Source: an uncultured Mycoplasmatota bacterium (GTDB lineage Bacteria; Bacillota_I; Bacilli_A; RF39; UBA660). Taken from it: a stretch of 35,778 bases of DNA. This document shows, piece after piece, positions 26,393-34,085 of the stretch. Each line of letters opens with the position of its first letter. Positions within the stretch are counted from its first letter, which is position 1. Position numbers and translations under genes: made by a program. The stretch is from the NCBI GenBank assembly GCA_946497145.1, contig CAMMJA010000008.1, positions 1 through 35,778 on the forward strand, in the 5' to 3' direction. The notes below the pieces were generated by a model. That model searched no databases. It saw only the letters and a list, made by a program, of their open reading frames with translations, and was not told the origin of the DNA.

Positions 26393-27670
26393 ATGAAACA
26401 GGTAACCATAGAAAAACAAGATCATTTTGGAAGAGGAATTGCACACTTAGATCAAAAGATTATGTTTGTAGAGCGAGCATTACCAAAAGAAACTTGTCAA
26501 ATTGAAATTGTTCAAAGCAAAAAAAACTATCAACTTGCTCAAATTGTAAAATTAGAAACAAGTTCGATAGAGCGTTGTGAAAGTATTTGTCCTTATTATT
26601 CTAAATGTGGTGGTTGCGAGTTGCTTCATCAAACATATTCAGGGCAATTACGTTTTAAAAACCAAAAGATCGAAGAAATCTTGACAAAGTATGCACAGAT
26701 AGATCCTAAAGTCATTCAGCCCATTTTAGCAAGTAATCCTATTCGTTATCGCAACAAAGTAACACTTCATATTGAAAAAGATAAAATTGGTTATTACGAA
26801 GCCAAAAGTCATCGCTTGATCGAAGTTTCTGATTGTTTGTTATTAGATGCTCAACTGGTAGAAGTCATGCAGTTGCTACAAGAATTTATTAAAGATCATC
26901 ACGAGTTGAAAAGTGCGATGATCAAAGTAGGTAGGAAAACAAAAGAAGTGATGCTAGCGGTAACGGGAAAAACAAATCGAGATCATTTGAAACAATTTTT
27001 TCAAAATAAAGTGACAACACTTTTATACAATCACAAAATATTATTTGGAAGACCATACATTACTTCTCAAGTGTTTAATCAAACGTTTGAAATAACAGAA
27101 GAGTCATTTTTTCAAGTGAATAATGACATGATAGAAAGATTATATCAAGTGGTAATCGAACTTGTTCAATCTTTACGATCACAAGAAGTGTTAGATCTAT
27201 ACTGTGGTACAGGAACGATTGGTTTGTTAGTGAGTCCTTTTGTACAGAAAGTAATAGGAGTAGAAATAGTACAAGAAGCAGTGGCAAGTGCCAAACGAAA
27301 TAAAAAAAGAAATCATATTTCAAATGTTTCTTTTATAGAAGGACAAGTGGAAAAATCACTTTCTATTTTAACCAAACAAATTGATACCGTCATCGTCGAT
27401 CCTCCAAGAAGTGGGTTAGATTCTTTCACGGTTCAGAAACTATTAGAAGTAAGACCTCAAAATGTGATCTATGTTTCTTGCGATCCAATGACTTTGGCGC
27501 GCGATTTAAATAAATTGCAAAAAGAATACGATGTAAATTTGGTAAGACCAGTGGACATGTTTCCCAATACACATCATGTGGAGAGTATCGTTCTTTTGTC
27601 CTGCAAATCATCAGATAGTGTCATCAACGGAAAGTGGAATTTGGAGAAGACGATAGAAAAATGTCGTTGA
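26393..27670 (+). CDS. 23S rRNA uracil-C5 methyltransferase (RlmD/RlmCD, RumA family)
   Basis: The enzyme methylates a uridine at C5 in 23S rRNA using S-adenosylmethionine. The 425-residue product has a TRAM-like N-terminus, an iron-sulfur site (Cys66, Cys72 and Cys75 in CPYYSKCGGC, and Cys148), the SAM loop LDLYCGTGTIGL near 267-278, VDPPRSG near 335-341, catalytic YVSCDP (Cys363), and MFPNTHHVESIVLLS near 389-403. About 22 residues follow that do not look like the family and end abruptly, as if the 3' end had been altered. Whether it acts on one or two uridines cannot be told. Confidence 0.9.
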   Translation: MKQVTIEKQDHFGRGIAHLDQKIMFVERALPKETCQIEIVQSKKNYQLAQIVKLETSSIERCESICPYYSKCGGCELLHQTYSGQLRFKNQKIEEILTKYAQIDPKVIQPILASNPIRYRNKVTLHIEKDKIGYYEAKSHRLIEVSDCLLLDAQLVEVMQLLQEFIKDHHELKSAMIKVGRKTKEVMLAVTGKTNRDHLKQFFQNKVTTLLYNHKILFGRPYITSQVFNQTFEITEESFFQVNNDMIERLYQVVIELVQSLRSQEVLDLYCGTGTIGLLVSPFVQKVIGVEIVQEAVASAKRNKKRNHISNVSFIEGQVEKSLSILTKQIDTVIVDPPRSGLDSFTVQKLLEVRPQNVIYVSCDPMTLARDLNKLQKEYDVNLVRPVDMFPNTHHVESIVLLSCKSSDSVINGKWNLEKTIEKCR

Positions 27671-27972
27671 ATGTGATTGTAGAGTGAAGTGTTCTATGAT
27701 ACTCCTAATGCCGTAGAGTAATAATGGAGGAACTTGAGAGATTTAATGATGCAGGAATTTATCAAACATTGGTTGAAGAGATATGTATCAGAATGGTGTA
27801 TAAAAGATATTTGTATATATACTATAGTCGCATTCAGACTTATATGGAAGTATATCGGAAAATGAGGAAAGATGAAAATCTAACTGAAAAAGGTAATAAT
27901 TGCAAATGGTAAGCTCAAATAATTTGTCAAAGGTTGGAAGATTACGGAGTAGTAATAAGGAGGAAAAAAAGG
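27671..27972. other. Degraded-looking stretch after the rlmD-type gene
   Basis: No terminator or convincing gene is visible. At 27695-27718 one frame reads YDTPNAVE and then stops. Eight bases later another frame continues with EELER. Together these recall a YDxPNAVEELK motif I know from C-terminal domains attached to or near RNA/DNA methyltransferases in some Firmicutes. A 62-codon frame at 27724-27912 begins in this place but lacks a ribosome binding site, and I do not treat it as a supported gene. Confidence 0.4.
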
Positions 27973-28287
27973 ATGAAGCGTAATAATCTTAAAATCTGCT
28001 TTGCTTGCGCTAATTTTTACCATGAATTAAGTTCTAAAAGAATGGTTTGTCCTTATTGTGGACACATAGACAATGCTGAAGAATATGAATTGATTTTAAA
28101 TGAAGCAAGAGAAGCGGTACATTATGGATGGAATTATCGACTTAAGTATGAAAATGATTTAAAAGAAAAAGGAAGAATAGATACTCATTATTTTTTAGAA
28201 GAGTATGAAGAAATTTTTAATTTTATTGCTGTAGCTATTGCTAGTGGTGTGGTAGGCGGATTTGCATATGATGTGGTAAAAAAGTAA
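27973..28287 (+). CDS. Zinc-ribbon protein with C-terminal membrane helix (104 aa); may continue by frameshift
   Basis: Two CxxC knuckles (ICFACANF near 8-15 and CPYCGH near 29-34) form a zinc ribbon. The middle is helical and acidic, and a hydrophobic helix at about 82-100 (FIAVAIASGVVGGFAYD) lies just before the stop. ATG 27973 has AGGAGG nine bases upstream. The last codons are GTA AAA AAG TAA, which contain the slippery heptamer A_AAA_AAG. In the -1 frame the next 127 codons are open and coding-like. The gene is A/T-rich compared with its neighbours and may be acquired. Function unknown. Confidence 0.7.
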   Translation: MKRNNLKICFACANFYHELSSKRMVCPYCGHIDNAEEYELILNEAREAVHYGWNYRLKYENDLKEKGRIDTHYFLEEYEEIFNFIAVAIASGVVGGFAYDVVKK

Positions 28288-28667
28288 TTACTAAAATTTT
28301 AAAGTTTATAAAGGAACATGGAAATAAAAAAGAAAAAAGTAAAATCTTTTCTCTTGTTGATAATGATGAAGATATGAGGAAGTTTATAGAATATATCGCT
28401 GAATATTATACATGTTTTGAGAAGATTGACGATAAAATAAGGAATGCTATTTTTGAAGAAATGATAGTTGACAAAATTTCTCCAACATTAGAAAAGCTTA
28501 TAAGTTCTCAAAATCCTGATATTGATATAGTTAGAATAAAAGAAATCTCTTCTTTATCAGAAGAAGAAATATTTAAAAGTATAATAGAAGTAAAACAAAA
28601 ATTAACTGTAAAAAAGCAGCTTGAAAAAGAAAAATTTAAGAAATTTTGGACAGATATAGATAAGTAA
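28284..28667 (+). CDS. Downstream -1 frame of the zinc-ribbon gene (127 codons; helical, charged)
   Basis: The frame is open from codon GTA 28284 to TAA 28665-28667 and reads VITKILKFIKEHG... through an acidic/basic helical region to KFKKFWTDIDK. Read after a -1 slip at 28278-28284 it continues the membrane helix of the zinc-ribbon protein to give a 231-residue fusion. On its own its first ATG is at 28374 (97 residues), with no good ribosome binding site, so separate translation looks unlikely. It is either the product of programmed frameshifting or one half of a gene broken by an A-run indel. Confidence 0.55.
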   Translation, partial: VITKILKFIKEHGNKKEKSKIFSLVDNDEDMRKFIEYIAEYYTCFEKIDDKIRNAIFEEMIVDKISPTLEKLISSQNPDIDIVRIKEISSLSEEEIFKSIIEVKQKLTVKKQLEKEKFKKFWTDIDK

Positions 28668-28731
28668 ATTGTTAATACCGTTAAATGCGTAACATTGTTA
28701 CAAAGAAAAAATAAAGTATTTTTTATTTTTC

Positions 28732-28760
28732 TTGCACAAGAAAATAAGAATGGTTATAAT
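28732..28760 (+). promoter_or_regulatory. Promoter for the cyclophilin lipoprotein gene
   Basis: TTGCAC (28732-28737), a 17-base spacer and perfect -10 TATAAT (28755-28760). Confidence 0.65.
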
Positions 28761-28782
28761 GAAAAGAGAAAGGATGAAAGTT

Positions 28783-29364
28783 GTGAAGAAATATCAGTTT
28801 ATTTTAGTTGCTATCATGTGTTTGTTATGTATTGTGGGTTGCAGTACGCAAGACGAAAAACAATCTATGGAAAATAAAAACGTGTTAATTGAAGTAGAAA
28901 ACTATGGAGATATAGAAGTGGAATTATATGCGGATGAAGCACCGATTACCGTTGCTAATTTTTTATCTTTGGTAGAAGATGGTTTTTACAATGGCTTGAC
29001 TTTTCATCGAATTATCGACGGCTTTATGATTCAAGGTGGTGATCCATTAGGGAATGGCACAGGTGGAAGTAGTGAAACGATTAAAGGCGAATTTTCTCTA
29101 AATGGAGTCAATAATTCGATTGAACACGTAAGAGGGGTAATTTCTATGGCTAGGTCAGAATCTTATGATAGTGCCAGTAGTCAATTTTTCATTGTTCAAC
29201 AAGATAGTCCACACCTAGACGGATCCTACGCGGCATTTGGAAAAGTTACCAAAGGAATGGAAGTAGTAGATGAAATTTGTGAAAATACCAAAGTAGAGGA
29301 TAGCAATGGAACAGTATTAAAAGAGAATCAACCAGTAATTAAGCAAATCACTATTATAGAATAA
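28783..29364 (+). CDS. Lipoprotein peptidyl-prolyl cis-trans isomerase (cyclophilin)
   Basis: Cyclophilins speed proline isomerisation during folding. This one is exported. The signal MKKYQFILVAIMCLLCIVGC carries lipobox IVGC (Cys20), so it should be anchored outside. The cyclophilin domain follows at about 33-193: FHRIIDGFMIQGGD (active-site Arg and Gln region), ISMARSE, SQFFI and LDGSYAAFGKV are all present, so it is probably active. A GTG start at 28783 is preferred because AAAGGA lies eight bases upstream. An ATG at 28774 sits directly on that site. Its own promoter and terminator make it monocistronic. Confidence 0.92.
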   Translation: MKKYQFILVAIMCLLCIVGCSTQDEKQSMENKNVLIEVENYGDIEVELYADEAPITVANFLSLVEDGFYNGLTFHRIIDGFMIQGGDPLGNGTGGSSETIKGEFSLNGVNNSIEHVRGVISMARSESYDSASSQFFIVQQDSPHLDGSYAAFGKVTKGMEVVDEICENTKVEDSNGTVLKENQPVIKQITIIE

Positions 29365-29389
29365 AAGGACGAGAAGTCCTTTTATTTTG
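29361..29389 (+). terminator. Terminator of the cyclophilin gene
   Basis: ATAAAAGGAC/GTCCTTTTAT, a ten-pair perfect stem with loop GAGAA, followed by TTTT. Confidence 0.82.
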
Positions 29390-29398
29390 TGATATAAT
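29390..29398 (+). promoter_or_regulatory. Extended -10 promoter for the DUF1294-DUF1287 gene
   Basis: TGATATAAT immediately follows the cyclophilin terminator and lies 18 bases before the start codon. Confidence 0.5.
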
Positions 29399-29416
29399 AA
29401 ACGAAAGGTGAAGAAA

Positions 29417-30295
29417 ATGAAAGGGTTAGTTTTCTATTTCTTGATAATCAACATAATTACATTTTTTCTTTTTGGTTACGATAAAAGAAAATCAGTAAAA
29501 CATGCATATCGAATCTCGGAAAAAGCACTTCTTGTTTTTAGTATCGGTGGTGGCTGCTTTGGTGGTTTATTGGCTATGAAACTGTTCCGTCACAAAACGC
29601 AAAAGAAAACATTCAGCATTGGGCTTCCTGTTCTTTGTATTTTGTTTGTACTTGGGATAATCAGTTATTCTATATTAGATTTTCTTTGTTTACTTCCTGA
29701 AAAAAGTTATACAGCCAAAGATTTTGGAATCGAAGTAGTCAAAAGTGATATTGATTATAACCAAAATGGCATTGATGATTATACGGATATCTTATTAGGT
29801 GCCAAGATGGAAGCAAACCGAAATCCTAAGTATAAAAGCACTTACTATGCTGGTGGTTATGCTCCTCTTAGTGAAGGGGTGTGTACTGATGTTGTCATTC
29901 GTAGTTTATTAAATGCTGGTTATTCTCTAAAAGATATGATTGATCAGGATATTAAAGAAAACGTGGAATTATATCCAAGAGTAGAAAATCATCCTGATCC
30001 TAATATTGATTTTCGACGCGTCAAAAATTTAAAGGTATTTTTTGATCGAATGGTAGAGTCACACACATTATCGCTGAGCAAAATTGACGATTGGCAACCG
30101 GGAGATATCGTCATTTTTGGAAAAGATTATACACATATTGGTATTGTTTCGGATAAACGAAACGAAAATGGAGTACCATATTTGATTCACAATGCGGGGC
30201 AACCAAACAAAGAAGAAAATTCTCTTGAACGATGGGCCAAATGGAAGACAATTACGGGGCATTATCGTTTTCGTTTGGTAAAGGAGTTATCATGA
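29417..30295 (+). CDS. DUF1294-DUF1287 fusion: membrane domain joined to an extracytoplasmic Cys/His hydrolase-like domain
   Basis: Residues 1-90 match the DUF1294 pattern: hydrophobic helices around YDKRKSVKHAYRISEKALL, GGGCFGGLLAMKLFRHKTQK and a final helix. Residues 100-292 match DUF1287: GVCTDVVIRSLLNAGYSL (Cys near 155), a run of aspartates, NHPDPNIDFRRVKNL, DWQPGDIVIF, and YTHIGIVSD with its histidine, then LIHNAGQP. The Cys and His arrangement recalls NlpC/P60-like or papain-fold amidases. ATG 29417 has AAAGG eight bases upstream. The two domains are usually separate proteins. Here the first would anchor the second outside the cell. Substrate unknown. Confidence 0.85.
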   Translation: MKGLVFYFLIINIITFFLFGYDKRKSVKHAYRISEKALLVFSIGGGCFGGLLAMKLFRHKTQKKTFSIGLPVLCILFVLGIISYSILDFLCLLPEKSYTAKDFGIEVVKSDIDYNQNGIDDYTDILLGAKMEANRNPKYKSTYYAGGYAPLSEGVCTDVVIRSLLNAGYSLKDMIDQDIKENVELYPRVENHPDPNIDFRRVKNLKVFFDRMVESHTLSLSKIDDWQPGDIVIFGKDYTHIGIVSDKRNENGVPYLIHNAGQPNKEENSLERWAKWKTITGHYRFRLVKELS

Positions 30296-30798
30296 AAAAG
30301 AAAGAACAGGAAACAGTTTATCATACATTTCCGCCATTTTATCAAACAGATAGTAAAATTTTAATATTAGGAACGATTCCTTCTTTTAAGTCTCGACAAT
30401 ATGGTTTTTACTACATGCATCCACAGAACCGGTTTTGGAAAGTATTAAGTATGGTGCTAGAAGAACCGTATCCTACTAGTCAAGAAGAAAAAGAACAATT
30501 GTTAAGAGAACACAAAATTGCGCTTTGGGATGTACTGGCTTCTTGTGAAATCAGTGGTTCTAGTGATGCGTCGATTCAAAAAGAAGTACCGAACGATATC
30601 AATTGGTTGTTAGAACGAACACAAATTGAAAGAATTTATACAACAGGGAAAAAGGCCTATCAACTATATCAGAAGTATTGCTATGCTAAAACGAAGATAC
30701 CAGTGATCCCGCTAGCTTCTACGTCCCCGGCGAACTGTGCTTTTAAATTAGAAGATCTTTTGATAGAATATCGTAAGTTGAAAGGAAATGACGTATGA
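30292..30798 (+). CDS. DNA-deoxyinosine glycosylase, uracil-DNA glycosylase superfamily (168 aa)
   Basis: This superfamily removes deaminated bases (hypoxanthine or uracil opposite G) from DNA. The product has the first motif LILGTIPSFKSRQYGFYYMH near 25-45, PQNRFWKVL near 46-54, and the second motif PLASTSPANCAF near 143-154. ATG 30292 follows AAGGAG by six bases at the end of the upstream gene. Its stop overlaps the mutY ATG (ATGA), so repair of deaminated and oxidised bases is coupled here. The exact substrate preference cannot be told. Confidence 0.85.
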   Translation: MKKKEQETVYHTFPPFYQTDSKILILGTIPSFKSRQYGFYYMHPQNRFWKVLSMVLEEPYPTSQEEKEQLLREHKIALWDVLASCEISGSSDASIQKEVPNDINWLLERTQIERIYTTGKKAYQLYQKYCYAKTKIPVIPLASTSPANCAFKLEDLLIEYRKLKGNDV

Positions 30799-31832
30799 AT
30801 TTAGAACAGATCGTGAAACCACTCATCACCTGGTATTTGCAAAACAAACGTGATTTACCTTGGAGACAGGATGTAACGGCGTATAAAGTTTGGGTGTCAG
30901 AAATCATGCTGCAACAAACGAGAGTCGCAGCTGTAAAAGAGTATTATCAAAGGTTTATGACGGAAATTCCTACTATAAAAGAACTAGCAAATATAGAAGA
31001 AGATCGTTTGCTTTCTCTTTGGCAAGGACTAGGGTACTACAATCGAGCACGCAACATGCAAAAAGCTGCCCAAATCATTGAAACCAAATATCAAGGGTTC
31101 TTTCCTACTAATTACCTTGACGTATTATCGCTCCCTGGTATTGGATCGTACACGGCAGGAGCCATTTGTTCACTTGCGTTTCATCGCCCTATTCCAGCAG
31201 TAGATGGTAACGTTTTGCGTGTATTATCTCGCGTAATGGCAAGTTTTGATGATATCACGAAACTTTCTACCAAAAAGAAAATAGAACAATCTTTGCGTTC
31301 TATTTTAACTTCTGATATGGTAAGTGATTTTAATCAAGGATTGATGGAATTAGGAGCGCTTGTCTGCCTGCCTAATGGTGCTCCGAAGTGTTCCATTTGT
31401 CCACTTCGCTCTTTGTGTCTTTCTTATGAGCAAAATTTAGTATCCAAATTGCCAGTAAAAAGTGCTAAAAAACCACGAAGAAAAGTAGAGAAGACCATCT
31501 TAGTATTACGACATCAAGATCGATATGCTATTCGTAAAAGAGAAGATAGTGGTTTATTAGCCAGCATGTATGAATTTCCCAATATAGATGGTCATTATGA
31601 TGTAGACGAAATAAAAAAATTACTTGTCAATCAAAAAATAGAAGTGCAACAGATCAAATCTTTGCCACCATCTAAACATATTTTTACTCATCTAGAATGG
31701 TACATGATTGGTTATGAAATTGTTTGTTTTAAACCAAATTCAAATTACCTTTGGGTGACAAAACAAGAACTAGATCCATATTCGCTTCCAACGGCTTTCC
31801 ACTACTATGACCCTAGAAACAAAAATGATTAA
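30795..31832 (+). CDS. mutY: A/G-specific adenine DNA glycosylase MutY
   Basis: MutY removes adenine mispaired with 8-oxoguanine. The 345-residue product has the HhH-GPD core with catalytic Glu36 in SEIMLQQTRV, the helix-hairpin-helix LPGIGSYTAGAI and Asp137 in AVDGNVLRV. The iron-sulfur loop is Cys191-x7-Cys199-x2-Cys202-x5-Cys208. The C-terminal 110 residues form the NUDIX-like 8-oxoG recognition domain. All key residues are present. Its 3' end overlaps the convergent ZIP transporter gene by 20 bases, and no terminator is visible between them. Confidence 0.95.
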   Translation: MNLEQIVKPLITWYLQNKRDLPWRQDVTAYKVWVSEIMLQQTRVAAVKEYYQRFMTEIPTIKELANIEEDRLLSLWQGLGYYNRARNMQKAAQIIETKYQGFFPTNYLDVLSLPGIGSYTAGAICSLAFHRPIPAVDGNVLRVLSRVMASFDDITKLSTKKKIEQSLRSILTSDMVSDFNQGLMELGALVCLPNGAPKCSICPLRSLCLSYEQNLVSKLPVKSAKKPRRKVEKTILVLRHQDRYAIRKREDSGLLASMYEFPNIDGHYDVDEIKKLLVNQKIEVQQIKSLPPSKHIFTHLEWYMIGYEIVCFKPNSNYLWVTKQELDPYSLPTAFHYYDPRNKND

Positions 31833-32568
31833 TGAGCATAAACAAGACACCAAAAGCAAAAGAACAACAAAATAATTTTCTTTTTTGGTAGCACCATGCG
31901 GTTGGTGCAAGTTCGTAGATGGCAATATGAATCATAATCCCAGCAATCATAGCAAAGAGCATGGCCATGATGGTATCTGACATAAAAGGACTTAGAAAAA
32001 GAAAAGCCAAAAGAGCACCAAACGGCTCTGATATACCGGATAAAACGGTATATCCTAGGGCTGTTTTTTTCTTTTTGGTCGCATAATAAATGGGAACGGA
32101 AATACTGATTCCTTCAGGAATGTTATGTAAAGCAATGGCAATTGCTAGCGAAATTCCCAATTTAGTGTTGCTACTGGATGCCATGAAAGTGGCAATACCT
32201 TCTGGAATGTTGTGTAGTATAATTGCAATCATGGCAAAAAGCCCAACACGATACAACTGTTTGTGATTATGAGTAGATTGATTAGGAAGATATTTGTCGA
32301 TAAGCATAGAACAAATAATGCCTAAGACAGCAAAAGTACTCATTAACAACATAGAAAAAGTAGATGTATAAGTGTGATGAAATAACGTGAGAGATTCCGG
32401 AATTAAATCGGTAAAAGATACAGCGATCATTACACCTGATGCAAAACTGAGGGCGATTGTTAAAATCTTTTCTTCTTGTAAATGCCTAAAAAAAATAGGA
32501 ATGGTTCCAATCATGGTAGCAAATCCAGCAAACGTAGCAAGAATAAAAGCCAAAAGCGTTGTATTCAT
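31813..32568 (-). CDS. ZIP-family divalent metal transporter (ZupT-like)
   Basis: ZIP proteins import zinc, iron or related divalent cations. The 251-residue product has about eight hydrophobic helices and both diagnostic metal-site helices: LHNIPEGIA (His119, Glu123) and LHNIPEGIS (His148, Glu152). A His-rich loop (STHNHK near 98-103) lies between helices 3 and 4, as is common in this family. The start at 32568 has AAGG upstream on the minus strand. It converges on mutY with overlapping ends. No metal-responsive operator was seen upstream. Confidence 0.93.
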   Translation of the reverse strand: MNTTLLAFILATFAGFATMIGTIPIFFRHLQEEKILTIALSFASGVMIAVSFTDLIPESLTLFHHTYTSTFSMLLMSTFAVLGIICSMLIDKYLPNQSTHNHKQLYRVGLFAMIAIILHNIPEGIATFMASSSNTKLGISLAIAIALHNIPEGISISVPIYYATKKKKTALGYTVLSGISEPFGALLAFLFLSPFMSDTIMAMLFAMIAGIMIHIAIYELAPTAWCYQKRKLFCCSFAFGVLFMLINHFCF

Positions 32569-32594
32569 ATGACACCTTCTATCAATTCAATTTA

Positions 32595-32623
32595 TTTCAA
32601 AAAAGAAAAATTTATGTTAAAAT
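32595..32623 (+). promoter_or_regulatory. Promoter for queH
   Basis: TTTCAA (32595-32600), 17 bases and extended -10 TGTTAAAAT (32615-32623). Confidence 0.5.
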
Positions 32624-32646
32624 AGGAAAAGAAATGAGGAAAGTGT

Positions 32647-33270
32647 ATGAATTACGATCGAAAAATGGAAGAAATGATAAGGAATCATCAAGAACAAAAA
32701 GAAGTTCCTAGTTTGTTGCTTCACTGTTGTTGTGCCCCCTGTAGCAGTGCTGTTTTGGAACGGTTGGCTAATGATTTTAAAATTACGGTTTTTTACTATA
32801 ATCCTAATATTACCTTAGAAGAAGAATATCAAAAAAGAAAGAAAGAACTACGGCGATTGATCCAAGAAATACCTACTCAGTATCCTATAGAATGGTTAGA
32901 AAGTGCATATCGACCTCAAGAATTTCTTGCTAAAACGAACCATTTGAAAGAAGAAAAAGAAGGTGGAGCAAGATGTTATATATGTTACCAAATGCGATTA
33001 GAAGAAACCGCTCGTCAAGCCAAAGATCATCATTTTGACTATTTTACGACCACACTTTCGATTAGTCCTCATAAAAATGCAAATTGGTTGAACGAAATTG
33101 GCGAGAAACTTGGAAATGATTATCAAGTAGGATATTTATATGCTGATTTTAAAAAGAAAGAAGGTTATAAAAGATCGATTATCTTGTCGAAAGAATATCG
33201 TTTGTATCGTCAAAATTACTGTGGATGTAATTATTCGAAAAATAGACAAAAGGAAGAGAATTTAATATAA
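32647..33270 (+). CDS. queH: Epoxyqueuosine reductase QueH (DUF208)
   Basis: QueH reduces epoxyqueuosine in tRNA to queuosine, the last step, and replaces QueG in many Firmicutes. The 207-residue product has the cysteine-rich N-terminus LLLHCCCAPCSS (Cys27, Cys28, Cys29, Cys32), the middle ARCYICYQMRLE (Cys110, Cys113) and the C-terminal YCGCNYS (Cys192, Cys194), together providing the iron-sulfur ligands. FTTTLSISPHKN near 138-149 is also typical. RBS GAGGAAAG lies before ATG 32647. It completes a queA, tgt, queH set within this window. Confidence 0.93.
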   Translation: MNYDRKMEEMIRNHQEQKEVPSLLLHCCCAPCSSAVLERLANDFKITVFYYNPNITLEEEYQKRKKELRRLIQEIPTQYPIEWLESAYRPQEFLAKTNHLKEEKEGGARCYICYQMRLEETARQAKDHHFDYFTTTLSISPHKNANWLNEIGEKLGNDYQVGYLYADFKKKEGYKRSIILSKEYRLYRQNYCGCNYSKNRQKEENLI

Positions 33271-33295
33271 TAGGGAACATTGAGGAGGAAAAAAG

Positions 33296-34033
33296 ATGTT
33301 GTGTTTAAAAGAGATCAATTCAATCTTCTTAAATAATAAAAATTGTAAACAAGAAGTACTAGAACTATGTAGTCAGTTTGCTGATATTTTACTTGCAACA
33401 GATTATCGAATGGCAAGTACCATGATTATGGAAATGGCAGATGAACAAGGATATTGTTATAAATTGACGACGGAACGAAGTAGTCAAGATCCAAATCGTT
33501 ATGCAATAGAGTTAATGAAAAAAGGTATGAATAAGAAAACACATATGAAAGAAAGTTATTATTTAGCCGTCACCAACGATTCTTTGGTAATGAAAAAAAA
33601 GTATCCTGTTTATGGTGAATTTTATGTGAAAGAAATGGTCGATCAAGAAATAAAATATCAAATGACAGAATCTGGTTTTACTCGTAACTTTTATCAAACT
33701 GTATGGCACGATCCACAAGGCAATATGATGAATATTCAAGATATTGATACCATACATTCTATTCAAAACTACGAAAAGAAAAACGATTCTTTGATGGAAA
33801 TGAAACGCCAGGAGTTGTTAGCGCAATTTATTAAATTCCAAAATAGAATTATAAAGACAAATGAAGAACAACGTGTATTACAACGTCCAATTAACAATTT
33901 GCACTATGTCGTGGTAACTACAGGAAACAATCAATTTGCTAAACGGATAGAAGATGCTGATTTCCCTGATTACGATACGTTAGTAAATCAAAATAAAATG
34001 AATAAGCCAGCGAAAATTAAAATTAAAAAATAA
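33296..34033 (+). CDS. Hypothetical cytoplasmic protein (245 aa)
   Basis: I do not recognise a family. The product has no signal peptide or membrane helix. It is rich in Met, Lys and Gln, with a probable coiled segment near 150-195 (NDSLMEMKRQELLAQFIKFQ) and a basic Lys-rich C-terminus. A strong GAGGAGG ribosome binding site precedes ATG 33296. It starts 25 bases after queH and is probably co-transcribed with it. Function unknown. Confidence 0.72.
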   Translation: MLCLKEINSIFLNNKNCKQEVLELCSQFADILLATDYRMASTMIMEMADEQGYCYKLTTERSSQDPNRYAIELMKKGMNKKTHMKESYYLAVTNDSLVMKKKYPVYGEFYVKEMVDQEIKYQMTESGFTRNFYQTVWHDPQGNMMNIQDIDTIHSIQNYEKKNDSLMEMKRQELLAQFIKFQNRIIKTNEEQRVLQRPINNLHYVVVTTGNNQFAKRIEDADFPDYDTLVNQNKMNKPAKIKIKK

Positions 34034-34085
34034 AAAAGTTAGGAAATTCCTTCTAAATCAAACGAGGGAATAAAACTAACTTTTT
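34033..34085. terminator. Probable bidirectional terminator with a long loop
   Basis: AAAAAGTTAG (34033-34042) and CTAACTTTTT (34076-34085) form a perfect ten-pair stem with a 33-base loop. T-rich sequence follows on both strands, but the right arm lies in the coding end of the minus-strand gene. Confidence 0.5.

Noticed and set aside
27724-27912. 62-codon open frame after the rlmD-type gene
   Set aside because: No ribosome binding site, no recognisable features, and it lies in a stretch that looks degraded. It was not listed as a gene.
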